From Nostoc sp. 'Peltigera membranacea cyanobiont' 210A (GTDB lineage Bacteria > Cyanobacteriota > Cyanobacteriia > Cyanobacteriales > Nostocaceae): a stretch of 64,000 nt of DNA. Each line of letters begins with the position of its first letter. The first letter of the stretch is position 1. Shown here one piece after another: positions 55,232-64,000 of this stretch. Both the position numbers and the translations under genes were made by a program. The stretch is from NCBI RefSeq assembly GCF_002246015.1, contig NZ_NOLJ01000005.1, positions 475,522-539,521 of the forward strand, read 5' to 3'. The notes below the pieces were generated by a model, which was given only the letters and a program-made list of their open reading frames with translations, searched no databases and was not told where the DNA came from.

Positions 55232-58200
55232 TTAGTCGATTTGTTTAATCGGAATTTCAATCCAAAATTCTGTACCTAACCCCGGCTGAGAATCACATCT
55301 AAACACACCACCATGTTTATCTACAATAATCTGGTAACTAATTGATAACCCCAAGCCAGTGCCTTTTCCCACTGGCTTAGTTGTGAAAAATGGATCGCAA
55401 ATTTTTGCCTTCATAGCTTCGGGTATTCCTGGCCCATTGTCCGCAATGCGAATTACTACGCTTTTGATATTGCCTTCAAGTTCTCCAAGAGCAGTACGAA
55501 TGGTAATTTGACTGTTATGGGAATTTGATTGAGATTCTGTATAATCTTCTAAAGCATCGATCGCATTGCTTAATACATTCATAAATACCTGATTTAGCGG
55601 CCCGGCATAGCACTCTACTAAAGGAAGGTTAGTATATTCTTTGACTAATTGAATCGCTGGACTTTCTGGTTTTGCTTTCAAGCGATGCTGCAAAATTAGT
55701 AAGGTGCTATCAATACCCTCATGAATATCAACTGGTTTTTTTTCTGCTTCGTCAAGGCGAGAGAAATTCCGTAAACCCAAGACAATCTGCCGGATGCGAT
55801 CGACCCCAATTTTCATGGAAGATAGAGTTTTGGGCAAATCCTCAATGATAAATTCTAAGTCGATATCGAGTGCGCGATCGCGAATCTCAGAGCTAGGGTT
55901 GGGAGCATTTTGCAAATAGAGGTCTAGTATACCGAGTAAATCTTGGGTGTAATCATTGACATGATTGATGTTGCCATAAATGAAGTTCACGGGGTTATTA
56001 ATTTCGTGAGCAACACCAGCTACCAGTTGACCTAGTGAGGACATTTTCTCAGTTTGGATCAGTTGGGTTTGAGTTTGCTGTAAATCATGCAAAGCTTGAG
56101 CTAGCTTTTGAGCCTGCTCTTTGGTTTGATTATGTAATTGGGCTTGTTGGAGTGCAACCCCAAGCTGATTGGCAATTTGAGTAATAAACTTAATTTCCGA
56201 GGCTTCCCAATGGCGGGGTGCAGAATTCTGGTAAGCTGCTAGCAAGCCCCATAGCTGTTGCCTGATAAATATAGGTGCGATCGCATAAGCTCTTGCCTGT
56301 AATTGCTCTAGAGCTGCAACGTGGCATTGAGAGTGACCAACTTCATAGATGTCATCAACTGCAAAGCTTTCATTGTGACGATATCGCCCACCTTGGGTTT
56401 CCTGTAAATAGCTATCTCGCCAAACTGTCTTCGTATCTGAACCTACTAACTTTAACCAGTTATCAACCACAAACTCGGCGATATATTCACCACTCCAATC
56501 AGCCTCGAAGCGGTAGACTGCAACTCGATCCGCTTGTAGTGATTTACAGATTTCTTGGGTGGTTGCTTGAAAAATCGCATCTAGATTAAGAGATTCTCTA
56601 ACTTTCGCCACAACTTCAAACAATACCCGTTGTTGTTCTGCTGCTTGTTGCAAATCTAATGTCTGTTGTTGTGTCTGAGAGAGTAAATCAGCTTGCTGGA
56701 GTGCTACGCCCATTTGGGCGGCAATCTGACTGAGAAAGTTAACTTCAGAAGCTTTCCATTGCCGGGGGCCAGTGTGTTGATAAGTTGCTAGTAAACCCCA
56801 AAGTTTTTGCCCAACAAAAATCGGCGCAAGCACAAAAGCGTAAATTTGAAACTGCTCTAGATTGTCGATATGACACTGAGTAAACCCCATCTTGTAGATG
56901 TCATCGACTGCAAATGTTTCATTGTAGCGGTAACGTCCTCCTTCTGTATCTTGTAAGTAGGTGTCATTCCAAATTGTATTAATACCTAGTTCCGACTCAT
57001 TCGACCAGTATGGACTAGCAGCCTCGAAATCCCCGACAAATTCACCACCCCAATTAGCATCGAAACGATAAACAGAAACGCGATCGGCTTTAATTAATTG
57101 ACAAACTTCTTTAGTTGTGGTTTGAAAAATCGTATTTGTGTCTAAAGATTCTCGAATCTCGGCAATAACTTTAAACACAGCCTGTTCTTGTTCAGCTGTG
57201 CGTTGTAACTCAGCGGTGCGTCTTCTAACTTGTTTTTCTAAATTTTCATTGAAGGTTTGCACTTGTTGGTATAATTCATACTGCTGGATTGCTGAAGCAA
57301 AGTGTTTACTGAGGTTTCTAGCCAGTTCAATTTCTTCAACCGTCCATTTTTGAGCTTGTGCTTTTTTAGATTCGCGCCAAACCTCAAAGGATCGTCGGGG
57401 GTACTGTTGCCTTTGATCGCCCTCATGCTCCCCCGCCCATAAAGTTTCTGTATCTACTTCATTGCGGAAAATACTTAAGTAGCCCAACAACTGCTGACGA
57501 TACTGGAGTGGGATCATCAACACGCTGCGAATTTTAGTTGGTTGAAAAGCAACTTGCAAAGTTCGCAAGCCAGGAGTGTTATATATATCTGAAATTGCCC
57601 AAACATCGTATTTACTAGACTTGTAGTGTTCGTGCCAGACACTATACTGCTCGATTAGTGGATATATAGTTTGTTCTGGCATTACAGGTTGCTGTCCACA
57701 GATATAAAGCTTGATACAAGTATTTCCTGGTATTAAGCATTCTGTTAAGCTGGTGACGTTGCCATTGTGGACATCAAGAGCTTCATTTCTAATGCAAAGC
57801 CTGCCACCTACGCCATCAAAGGCAGCAACAGCCGCTTCTAGGGCTGGCTGTAAGACAATCGTCGGCAGTGAATGTAATAGGGTAGCAATGCGGTTAACGA
57901 TCGCTTCTCGTTCGGCTGTTTTGCGAACTTGAGTGTGAAGGGTACTTTGAGCGATCGCCATTGACAGTTGCTCGACTACCATTTGTATTGCTTCTAGCTC
58001 ATATTCTGAAATCAAACGCGCTTCAGAATTATGAGAAACCAGCAACCCCCAAAGTTGATCTTGATAGAGAATAGGCGCTACTACAGAGGATTTTACGCCC
58101 ATTGTCGTCAAATATTCAATATGGCAGGGGTCTACAGGGCGGTAACGGATCTCCTCTGAGATAGTTTCTCCATTATCCAAGTCACGCAGGTGAATTTGAC

Positions 58201-58537
58201 CAATCTCTTTAGTCTCAACATTCACAACCGAACGCACCCGTGATTTGATAAATAGTTCACGGGCATAGGATGGGATGTCATCGTAGGGAAAATTTAGTCC
58301 TAGTAGCGACGGCAAACAATTTTTATTAATCGATTCAGCAATCACTTGACCACTACCATCGGGATGAAATTTGTAAATCATCACTCGATCGGTTTTTAAT
58401 AGCGATCGCACCTCTGCTGTTGTCACTGTGATAATTTCTTCTAACTCTAAGCTGCGTCGGATACGGTTTGTAATGCGGCGTAATAAACTTTCTTCATCGC
58501 GACATAAGGAAAAATCTTGTTCAGGATTGGAGGTCAT
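55232..58537 (-). CDS. multi-GAF cyanobacteriochrome-type histidine kinase
   Basis: Light-sensor kinase candidate of 1101 residues. GAF1 (about 20-200) has DIPSYAR and DPCHIEYL with C138. GAF2 (about 210-425) is a plain GAF without the Cys-His. GAF3 (about 455-615) has [11 protein letters not shown] and C555-H556. GAF4 (about 640-800) has [11 protein letters not shown] and [12 protein letters not shown] with C738-H739. GAF3 and GAF4 carry the red/green cyanobacteriochrome pattern. A coiled coil (about 803-830) leads to HisKA with H844 ([12 protein letters not shown]) and an HATPase with [10 protein letters not shown]. There is no receiver domain, so an unlinked regulator is expected. Bilin binding is predicted from motifs only. 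Confidence 0.88.
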   Translation of the reverse strand: MTSNPEQDFSLCRDEESLLRRITNRIRRSLELEEIITVTTAEVRSLLKTDRVMIYKFHPDGSGQVIAESINKNCLPSLLGLNFPYDDIPSYARELFIKSRVRSVVNVETKEIGQIHLRDLDNGETISEEIRYRPVDPCHIEYLTTMGVKSSVVAPILYQDQLWGLLVSHNSEARLISEYELEAIQMVVEQLSMAIAQSTLHTQVRKTAEREAIVNRIATLLHSLPTIVLQPALEAAVAAFDGVGGRLCIRNEALDVHNGNVTSLTECLIPGNTCIKLYICGQQPVMPEQTIYPLIEQYSVWHEHYKSSKYDVWAISDIYNTPGLRTLQVAFQPTKIRSVLMIPLQYRQQLLGYLSIFRNEVDTETLWAGEHEGDQRQQYPRRSFEVWRESKKAQAQKWTVEEIELARNLSKHFASAIQQYELYQQVQTFNENLEKQVRRRTAELQRTAEQEQAVFKVIAEIRESLDTNTIFQTTTKEVCQLIKADRVSVYRFDANWGGEFVGDFEAASPYWSNESELGINTIWNDTYLQDTEGGRYRYNETFAVDDIYKMGFTQCHIDNLEQFQIYAFVLAPIFVGQKLWGLLATYQHTGPRQWKASEVNFLSQIAAQMGVALQQADLLSQTQQQTLDLQQAAEQQRVLFEVVAKVRESLNLDAIFQATTQEICKSLQADRVAVYRFEADWSGEYIAEFVVDNWLKLVGSDTKTVWRDSYLQETQGGRYRHNESFAVDDIYEVGHSQCHVAALEQLQARAYAIAPIFIRQQLWGLLAAYQNSAPRHWEASEIKFITQIANQLGVALQQAQLHNQTKEQAQKLAQALHDLQQTQTQLIQTEKMSSLGQLVAGVAHEINNPVNFIYGNINHVNDYTQDLLGILDLYLQNAPNPSSEIRDRALDIDLEFIIEDLPKTLSSMKIGVDRIRQIVLGLRNFSRLDEAEKKPVDIHEGIDSTLLILQHRLKAKPESPAIQLVKEYTNLPLVECYAGPLNQVFMNVLSNAIDALEDYTESQSNSHNSQITIRTALGELEGNIKSVVIRIADNGPGIPEAMKAKICDPFFTTKPVGKGTGLGLSISYQIIVDKHGGVFRCDSQPGLGTEFWIEIPIKQID

Positions 58538-58793
58538 TGTTTATAGCAAAATAAATTAATAATTTGAAAACTGAAATAATTAAATCTAAAGACATTCTGA
58601 AATTTATTTGATCATTTTGTCTTCAGTAAAACTACGGTCAAATCATTAATAAAAATATTTTTTTGCCTTTTATCAAAATTCACCAAAACATCATAAAAAA
58701 AGACGCTAAAAAGATTGCGTCTGTACTAGCTACAAGAGAAATTTCTTGCTTTTTAGTTTTAACTTTTTGTTGACAGACTAATGTTCAACAAAA
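58538..58793. other. intergenic with a small hairpin
   Basis: AT-rich. GACGC..GCGTC forms a short hairpin near 58701-58720. No gene seen. Confidence 0.4.
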
Positions 58794-59981
58794 TTAAACT
58801 TTTGTGTTGTCAGCAAAGCGGATTTTTAGATAGTCATTTTCCATCTTTGCTCCGGCTGGTTGTAGTGCTGCTAAGGCTTGTGGCAAAACTAAGTTACGAC
58901 GATGGTTGCCAATAGTGATGTTTAATTCGTCTCCAGTTTTACTGAGTTGAACTTGGTCTTTAGGAATACCCGGTAAGTAAAGTTCTAAGCTGTATTGGTT
59001 TTCCTCTTGCACTACTCTCAGAGTTGTTTCTTTGTAATAAACCTGAGTTGGATCTTCATCTTTATAAAGAGTTTCTTTCAGGCGTTCTAATGAAGCCAAT
59101 CCACACATTTCCTCAGAAAATAGAGGAACTTCTTTCACAGGCAGAGGGTGAAAATCATCATGAATTTCTCGGCGATATTGCTCCTGACTTTCCTTCCAAC
59201 GTTGAAAAAATGGGTCTTGGACTTCATTGGGAATAATCCGATTAGCCACGACTAAATCTGTTGCAACATTATACAAACTCAGATAAGCATGGGCACGGAG
59301 AGACTCTTTAATCACCATTTTTTCGGGATTCGTTACCAGACGCACTGAGGTTTGAGTATTATCTGTTAATACTTTTTCCAGAGCTTCAATTTGTTCATAA
59401 AACTCAAAAGGTGCGTCCATTACCTCTTTATCAGGTAGCGAAAAACCAGCAATTGGTCTAAAGAAAGGTTCAACCAGGGGTCGAAGTGCCACCGAGATGT
59501 TTTGAAATGGTTTGTAAAAACGGCGCATATACCAGCCACCGACTTCAGGTAAACTCAGCAAACGCAGTGCTGTGCCGGTGGGGGCTGAGTCGATAATTAA
59601 GACATCAAACTCACCTTCATCGTAATGGCGTTTCATCCTTACCAAGCCAAAAATCTCATCCATCCCTGGTAAAATTGCCAATTCCTCTGCCTGTATGCCA
59701 TCTAAACCCCTTGCCTGTAAAACTTGGGTAATATAACGCTTCACAGCACCCCAGTTTCCCTCCAGTTCTTGCAGCGCATCCAGTTCAGCACCCCAGAGAT
59801 TTGGGCGAATTTTGTGGGGTGCGTGTCCCAGTTCCATATCAAAACTGTCTGCAAGGGAGTGGGCGGGATCTGTACTTAAAACCAACGTCTGATAGCCTAG
59901 TTCCGCACAACGCAGTCCAGTTGCAGCAGCAACGGAAGTTTTGCCCACGCCGCCTTTACCAGTCATTAAAATTACACGCAT
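58794..59981 (-). CDS. ArsA/Get3-family ATPase with C-terminal HSP20-like domain
   Basis: Cytoplasmic P-loop ATPase of 395 residues. Walker A is [16 protein letters not shown] (7-22), switch I contains [13 protein letters not shown], and switch [17 protein letters not shown]. The last 85 residues (about 310-395; [19 protein letters not shown] and [17 protein letters not shown]) form the ArsA_HSP20 beta domain common in cyanobacterial and archaeal members. No CxxC or arsenite-binding cysteines of true ArsA are seen, so a chaperone-like or tail-anchored-protein role is more likely than arsenic pumping. Confidence 0.9.
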   Translation of the reverse strand: MRVILMTGKGGVGKTSVAAATGLRCAELGYQTLVLSTDPAHSLADSFDMELGHAPHKIRPNLWGAELDALQELEGNWGAVKRYITQVLQARGLDGIQAEELAILPGMDEIFGLVRMKRHYDEGEFDVLIIDSAPTGTALRLLSLPEVGGWYMRRFYKPFQNISVALRPLVEPFFRPIAGFSLPDKEVMDAPFEFYEQIEALEKVLTDNTQTSVRLVTNPEKMVIKESLRAHAYLSLYNVATDLVVANRIIPNEVQDPFFQRWKESQEQYRREIHDDFHPLPVKEVPLFSEEMCGLASLERLKETLYKDEDPTQVYYKETTLRVVQEENQYSLELYLPGIPKDQVQLSKTGDELNITIGNHRRNLVLPQALAALQPAGAKMENDYLKIRFADNTKV

Positions 59982-60085
59982 AAATGCTTCTATCCTGCCT
60001 GAGAATTTTTTACATTTATTTACATTATCGACTGTTTAAGGAAAATAAATGTTGTTTCAACACGTCTAGGCATTATTATGAGCGT

Positions 60086-60367
60086 TTACCCTAACTCATC
60101 CGTTGGGTTTTGCTGCAATAACTGGTCAAGCTTAGTTTCCAGTGCTGAGAGTTTTTTAAGAATTGTGGGGCGATCGCCATCAATAGAAATTAGTAAATTG
60201 GTTATTCTCTCTTGTATATTCGTTAATTGTGCGACTGCATTCTGAATTTGGAGCATTCCTTCTCGGAGTTCTTGGCGTTCCTGACGTGCTTCCGCCATTT
60301 CATCTAACATAGCTTGGACTGTTTTAGCATTACTCTCAATTAGATGTTTGAGTTCTTTATCAGTCAT
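60086..60367 (-). CDS. small coiled-coil protein of unknown function
   Basis: A 93-residue protein, nearly all helical: heptads in LIESNAKTVQAMLDEMAEAR, LREGMLQIQNAVAQLTNIQ and LSALETKLDQLLQQN. Such short coiled coils occur in cyanobacteria, often beside toxin or nuclease genes, but none is adjacent here. It is read in the same direction as the ATPase gene, 104 bases away. Confidence 0.6.
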   Translation of the reverse strand: MTDKELKHLIESNAKTVQAMLDEMAEARQERQELREGMLQIQNAVAQLTNIQERITNLLISIDGDRPTILKKLSALETKLDQLLQQNPTDELG

Positions 60368-60722
60368 TGCGATCGCGCTTTGGAGTTGAGTTTATTATTA
60401 ACTCTAAAGTATTGAGGGATTTTGTTTCAATCCCCAGTAGGGCAGCACAGTTGTGCTACCCTGTACTATGGTTTAACTACCTAAAAATTGCGATCGGGGC
60501 TGTTTACTGGCAATTAGATTTTTTACTCTCCTGACAAATACCTATACCTGTAGACACTAGTCATTACAAGGCTTAAGGGTTACTTTTTGTGTGCTAACTT
60601 TGGGTAATTTTTAGCACTACAAAAAGTGAAGTGTTCTTGTTGCACTTGAGATAACCGACTGCTGCGGTTATCAAGCCCTCATCCCACTCCACAAGATTGG
60701 ATAATTTATTTATTGGAAATTC
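60368..60722. other. intergenic with two hairpins
   Basis: AGGGCAGCACA/TGTGCTACCCT lies at about 60438-60465, and a perfect GATAACCG/CGGTTATC stem with a 7-nt loop at 60650-60672. The second lies 50 bases past the stop of the repeat-protein gene and could be its terminator, although no T run follows. Confidence 0.45.
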
Positions 60723-62114
60723 CTAATTCACAGTCCCAACTACATTTTGCTGTAGAGGAACGCCACTAAAGGCAATTACCTCAACATTCAAGACATTCAA
60801 GGTAAATTGATCTCGCTTAATGGTGTAATTGTTGGGACTGCCTGTACCCGTAATAATGTAATCACTTTTGAAATTAGACAGAATTAGCTTATCCGATCCC
60901 GATCCACCATCGATCGTGGCATTACCGTAACCAACATCAAATATGTCGTTTCCACCTCCACCCTTAATCAAGACATCGGCAATAGCGCCCCCTTGGTCGG
61001 AAACAGTATTACCGTTAGCATCAATTCGACGAGCTTTGAATTTATCGTTACCGTTTCCGCCATCAATCGTGCCGCCTTGAATGCCAATGCTGGTGCCATA
61101 ACCAGTAAGGATATCAGCTCCTGCCCCTTGATAAATAATGCCATCAGTATTAAGAATACCTGTGCCTTGACTAATGCCAGTGCCAATGAGGGTATCGTTG
61201 CCATCGCCTAAATTGATTGTGCCACTGTTAACAATGCCTATACCTACACCAGGTGCAAGCTCCACTGGCCCTTGCCCAAAAGGGTCATCAGCGTAGAACC
61301 CTGCACCGCCTGTGCCTGTGCCAGAGAGATAGTCGTTTCCCTGCCCTCCAGCGATCGTGCTACCCTTGCTGTTGGAGATGCCTATACCCCTACCCGCATA
61401 GTACGATCTAAAAGGTTCTTCGCTTGCATCACTGCCCTTGCCGATACCAACAATAGAATCGTTTCCTTTCTCTCCACTAATTACACTACCACCACTGTTG
61501 AAGATACCTGTACCTTCTCCTCCAGTACTACTAGTTCCACCAGTTCCAGTTCCCTTGATGGAATCGTTCCCTTCTCCTCCATTAATGTTGCTGCCCTGAG
61601 TGTTAGAGATTCCTATAGCATTCCCCTCAAATACTCCAATTCCAGTTCCCTCGATAGAGTCATCCCCAAATCCTCCATCAATGCGGCTCTTCTGAGTGTT
61701 TTGGATGGCTATAGTGATGGCTCTATTTCCACCACCTCCGGTTCCGGTTCCCTTGATCAAATCTTTTCCGTCTCCTCCATTAATGTAACCACCCTGAGTG
61801 TTAGAGATTCCTGTACCAGGTTGAAAGCTTCTATACCCGGAACCACCACTGCCTGTGCCAGAGATCGTATCGTCTCCACTCCCTGCATTGATGATGCCAC
61901 TGTTAGCAATGCCTGTGCCTGTGCCACCAGCGTCATTGTCGTCGCCGCCGGTGCCACTACCCTCGATAGTATCGTTACCTGCTTGAGTATCGATGACTCC
62001 GTTTTTTAGAACCTCAATTCCAATTGCTGGGATTGCGTTATCCTCTTGTCCCACCACTAGATCGGAACCAGAAGTGCCTAAGAATGGGGGTAAAGAAACA
62101 ATTAGTCTGGACAT
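60723..62114 (-). CDS. Gly/Asp/Asn-rich repeat protein, RTX-like
   Basis: A 463-residue protein made of about nine degenerate units of roughly 40 residues, each with a GDGNDTLIGTG- or GEGNDSIKGTG-like turn after an (I/G)-x-N-(S/T)-x-G strand. The final units (GGNGNDKFKARR, GGGGNDIFDVGYGN, GGSGSDKLILSN) are closest to RTX calcium-binding nonapeptides. The C-terminus (ITGTGSPNNYTIKRDQ, NVEVIAFSGV) resembles endings of secreted RTX-like proteins. There is no Sec signal; type I secretion is the usual route for the class. The N-terminus (SRLIVSLPPFLGTSGSDLVV) is also family-like. Ca2+ binding is inferred. Confidence 0.7.
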   Translation of the reverse strand: MSRLIVSLPPFLGTSGSDLVVGQEDNAIPAIGIEVLKNGVIDTQAGNDTIEGSGTGGDDNDAGGTGTGIANSGIINAGSGDDTISGTGSGGSGYRSFQPGTGISNTQGGYINGGDGKDLIKGTGTGGGGNRAITIAIQNTQKSRIDGGFGDDSIEGTGIGVFEGNAIGISNTQGSNINGGEGNDSIKGTGTGGTSSTGGEGTGIFNSGGSVISGEKGNDSIVGIGKGSDASEEPFRSYYAGRGIGISNSKGSTIAGGQGNDYLSGTGTGGAGFYADDPFGQGPVELAPGVGIGIVNSGTINLGDGNDTLIGTGISQGTGILNTDGIIYQGAGADILTGYGTSIGIQGGTIDGGNGNDKFKARRIDANGNTVSDQGGAIADVLIKGGGGNDIFDVGYGNATIDGGSGSDKLILSNFKSDYIITGTGSPNNYTIKRDQFTLNVLNVEVIAFSGVPLQQNVVGTVN

Positions 62115-62256
62115 AATATAATTTTCCGCAATTGTGTGTGATGAAGTTTTAAAAGCTGAAAGTCTTGCTCTTTGAAGAAGAATTTTCTAAGTCAGAATTT
62201 CAGCAGTTTGAAAAGTTTTCGTATCTAATCAAAAATTCGGGGTAAGCAATTATTCA

Positions 62257-62382
62257 TTATTCTGCTGTCCACGATTTTCCCATTGGGATGTAAGAGAAGA
62301 TTTCTGGCGAATAATAATCAGCAGTAGTTTCTAAACAACGGTTAGGCAATGCCAGATCAAGTAAACGACAATTCATCTTCAT
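62257..62382 (-). CDS. 41-residue candidate small protein
   Basis: An ATG at 62382 opens a 41-codon frame (MKMNCRLLDLALPNRCLETT, then ADYYSPEIFSYIPMGKSWTA) ending at TAA 62257. The frame is closed upstream by TAA at 62398-62400. The composition looks coding, with two cysteines. There is no strong ribosome-binding site. It could be a true small protein or the tail of a lost gene. The rest of the gap 62115-62775 shows nothing else. Confidence 0.35.
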   Translation of the reverse strand: MKMNCRLLDLALPNRCLETTADYYSPEIFSYIPMGKSWTAE

Positions 62383-62775
62383 CAAGCTAGTACCTGTTTA
62401 CTTTACGCTGGAGGCACAAGTTTTATGCAGAGTCAGCCAATTTTTTATAAAAGTTCATAAAAAAAATCCTGCCTGATAATTTCACAACATCGTGCATATT
62501 GATTTATCAGTTCCGGCTCACACCATAAATAAATTATGATCAGTTACAAGATTTAGATAAAGCACAGAGTGAGTAGAGATTAGCCGCGCAGGGAAATTTA
62601 TCAATTGCATATAGTGTCACCCAGCAAGGTTGTACCTCCTTCACAACAAACCAGCCGAAGCAGGTAAAATTTGCAATATCTTGGGAAAAACTTTCATATA
62701 CTCATCAATAACCAGAACTATTCCCAAAAAAATCTTGTCCAAGAATTAAGTTATACTGCAAGGATTTCAGGGAAG

Positions 62776-63579
62776 ATGAGCAATACCAACATCGTATATG
62801 TATGTTTATTCCTCTTTCTGATAATTGTCTTGTTTAATATGCTAGCAAGGCAGATTCAGACAAATTCTTTCCCCGTAGCTGAACAACAGGTAATCAGAGT
62901 TTTATTTATTGGTAACAGCTATACATATTTCAACGATCTTCCTTGGTTGACACAACAGTTGGCTGCTTCGGCAAAAGAACCTAAAAAGTTAGAAACTGAA
63001 ATGGTTGTGATTGGTGGAGCTACACTTCAAAACCACTGGAAACGTGGTAAAGCACTCAGACTTTTGAAAGCAAAACGCTGGGATTATGTAGTACTGCAAG
63101 AGCAAAGTACTTTACCAATTACCAATCCCCAGGAAATGTACAAGTACGCTACTCTGTTTGATGCCGAGATTAAGCGAGTTAATTCTCAAACAGTATTTTA
63201 CTTGACTTGGGCAAAGCAAAATCAACCAGAAACGCAACAGATATTGACTGATGCTTACATGAGCATTGCTAAAGAACTAAAAGCTAAAGTTGCACCCGTG
63301 GGAACTGCTTGGCAAAAAATTCAGGAAGCGAATCTGAAATTAAACCTTTACACCTCCGATCGAAGCCACCCTAGTCCGATTGGCTCGTATGTAGCAGCGT
63401 GTGTATTATATACAACATTGTATGAGAATAGTCCTGTAGGCTTAAATCGCCGTATATATAGTAGTAATACTAGTACGCCACAACAAAACAACAGAATTGA
63501 GTTGGAAAGTTTAAGTGAAACAGATGCCCAAATGATTCAACAATTAGTTGAATACATCGTCAGAAAGATATCGGAATAG
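62776..63579 (+). CDS. SGNH/GDSL-type hydrolase
   Basis: I choose the ATG at 62776 (MSNTNIVYVCLFLFLIIVLF), because it begins directly before a hydrophobic signal or anchor helix; an ATG at 62671 would add 35 residues of leader-like sequence. The 267-residue product has block I FIGNSYTYFND with S48, block II/III residues GGATL and LQEQS, and block V SDRSHPSPIGSY with the catalytic Asp-x-x-His. Predicted esterase or acetylhydrolase, anchored outside the plasma membrane. The substrate may be a sugar polymer, as in related proteins; unproven. Confidence 0.8.
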   Translation: MSNTNIVYVCLFLFLIIVLFNMLARQIQTNSFPVAEQQVIRVLFIGNSYTYFNDLPWLTQQLAASAKEPKKLETEMVVIGGATLQNHWKRGKALRLLKAKRWDYVVLQEQSTLPITNPQEMYKYATLFDAEIKRVNSQTVFYLTWAKQNQPETQQILTDAYMSIAKELKAKVAPVGTAWQKIQEANLKLNLYTSDRSHPSPIGSYVAACVLYTTLYENSPVGLNRRIYSSNTSTPQQNNRIELESLSETDAQMIQQLVEYIVRKISE

Positions 63580-63761
63580 TCTGTTGTATGGTTAAAAGGA
63601 TAAGAAAAAGTTTTTAGCCTGCATTCAGACTTTTCACTTTGAAATCAACTTGGCTTGAGATAACTTAGTGAAGCTAGTGTAATCTAGCGTAATTACCACG
63701 TTAGTTTTTTGGGATAGCTGGGTAGTATAAATTACCTAAAAAACTAATTTGGTATATAGCG

Positions 63762-64000
63762 ATGTTCAAGACTAAATTATCAGAATCCCGTACTTCGAGG
63801 GAACTTAATCCCTCAAAGTTCATGGATCGCCATATTGGAGCGATCGCAGCTTTAATTTTAATTAGCTTACTGAGTTCATTGAGTGGTACACCATTTGACC
63901 ATAACATCTCTAACGGCTGGGAAGCCTTTGTTTGGGGATTGGCAGATCCAGTAATTAGCTTGAATTGTTTAGTTGGTATTGTTGCAATTGGCTTACTCTC
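63762..64000 (+). CDS. HupE/UreJ-family metal transporter, partial
   Basis: The frame opens at ATG 63762 and is open to the window end (79 full codons). MDRHIGAIAALILISLLSSL is followed by NISNGWEAFVWGLADPVISL, the start of HupE/UreJ proteins, which have six to seven membrane helices and move nickel or cobalt. The usual His in the first helix region (SL-D/N-x-L) is read as SLNCLVG here, so one expected acidic/His site differs. The opposite-strand ORF over this DNA is a shadow. Confidence 0.72.
   Translation, partial: MFKTKLSESRTSRELNPSKFMDRHIGAIAALILISLLSSLSGTPFDHNISNGWEAFVWGLADPVISLNCLVGIVAIGLL

Noticed and set aside
63701-63907. 68-codon minus-strand ORF at the right end
   Set aside because: It is antisense to a clear HupE/UreJ start on the plus strand.

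Overview
The window looks like chromosomal DNA of a filamentous, Nostoc-like cyanobacterium. The palindrome GCGATCGC (HIP1) recurs inside genes. There are bilin-type GAF photoreceptor domains, an SLH-domain porin, ArsA/Get3-type and NAD-linked channel proteins of cyanobacterial type, and many short intergenic repeats of the kind known from Nostocales (GCGTAGCG/CTCGTAGAG-type short repeats, GGGGACTGG and CCCCTGCTC runs, MITE-like hairpins). No rRNA, tRNA or CRISPR array was recognised.

Left part (1-16.8 kb): a small gene broken by an in-frame TGA, a peptidoglycan amidase, two MscS-type channels, an EAL-GAF-GGDEF protein with a bilin-type Cys-His, and a large hybrid histidine kinase split in two by an insertion of a G-rich palindromic repeat. 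Next comes a 778-residue protein that joins a four-EF-hand, calmodulin-like N-terminus to an ERV/ALR-like sulfhydryl oxidase region. This is the most unusual single protein here.

Centre-left (17-31 kb): an array of eleven 21-bp repeats lies just upstream of a two-gene module. The first gene fuses a PD-(D/E)xK (HsdR-N-like) nuclease domain to a ParA ATPase; the second is a ParB-like protein with an internally duplicated C-terminal domain. This is the best candidate for an undescribed system. It is followed by rtcA, a glycolate-oxidase-like flavoprotein, an iron-uptake-type porin, a large membrane-anchored protein of unknown function, a frameshifted small gene, a DsbA-like protein and threonine synthase.

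Centre (31-41 kb): a decayed integrative-element region holds two small unlisted ORFs, clear terminators and a tyrosine integrase interrupted by an IS630-type element. The element shows TA duplication, 27-bp inverted ends, and removing it restores a 471-codon frame. Then come a YihY/BrkB protein, a DUF4112 protein, an alpha/beta hydrolase, a repeat-rich stretch with a gene fragment, and ddl.

Right part (41-64 kb): an FkbM methyltransferase, a channel-like protein with an altered selectivity filter, peptide deformylase, an HtrA protease and dnaA. A cluster of TTTTCCACA DnaA boxes just after dnaA marks a probable oriC. Between this origin and dnaN lies a decaying metal-resistance locus: an RppB/NrsS-like kinase, a response-regulator remnant fused to a truncated lipoprotein gene, and an efflux adaptor gene with an in-frame stop that is fused to the 3' end of a CzcA-type pump gene. 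Beyond dnaN are a triple cyanobacteriochrome-type histidine kinase, an ArsA/Get3 ATPase, a Gly/Asp-rich repeat protein, an SGNH hydrolase and the start of a HupE/UreJ gene cut by the window end.
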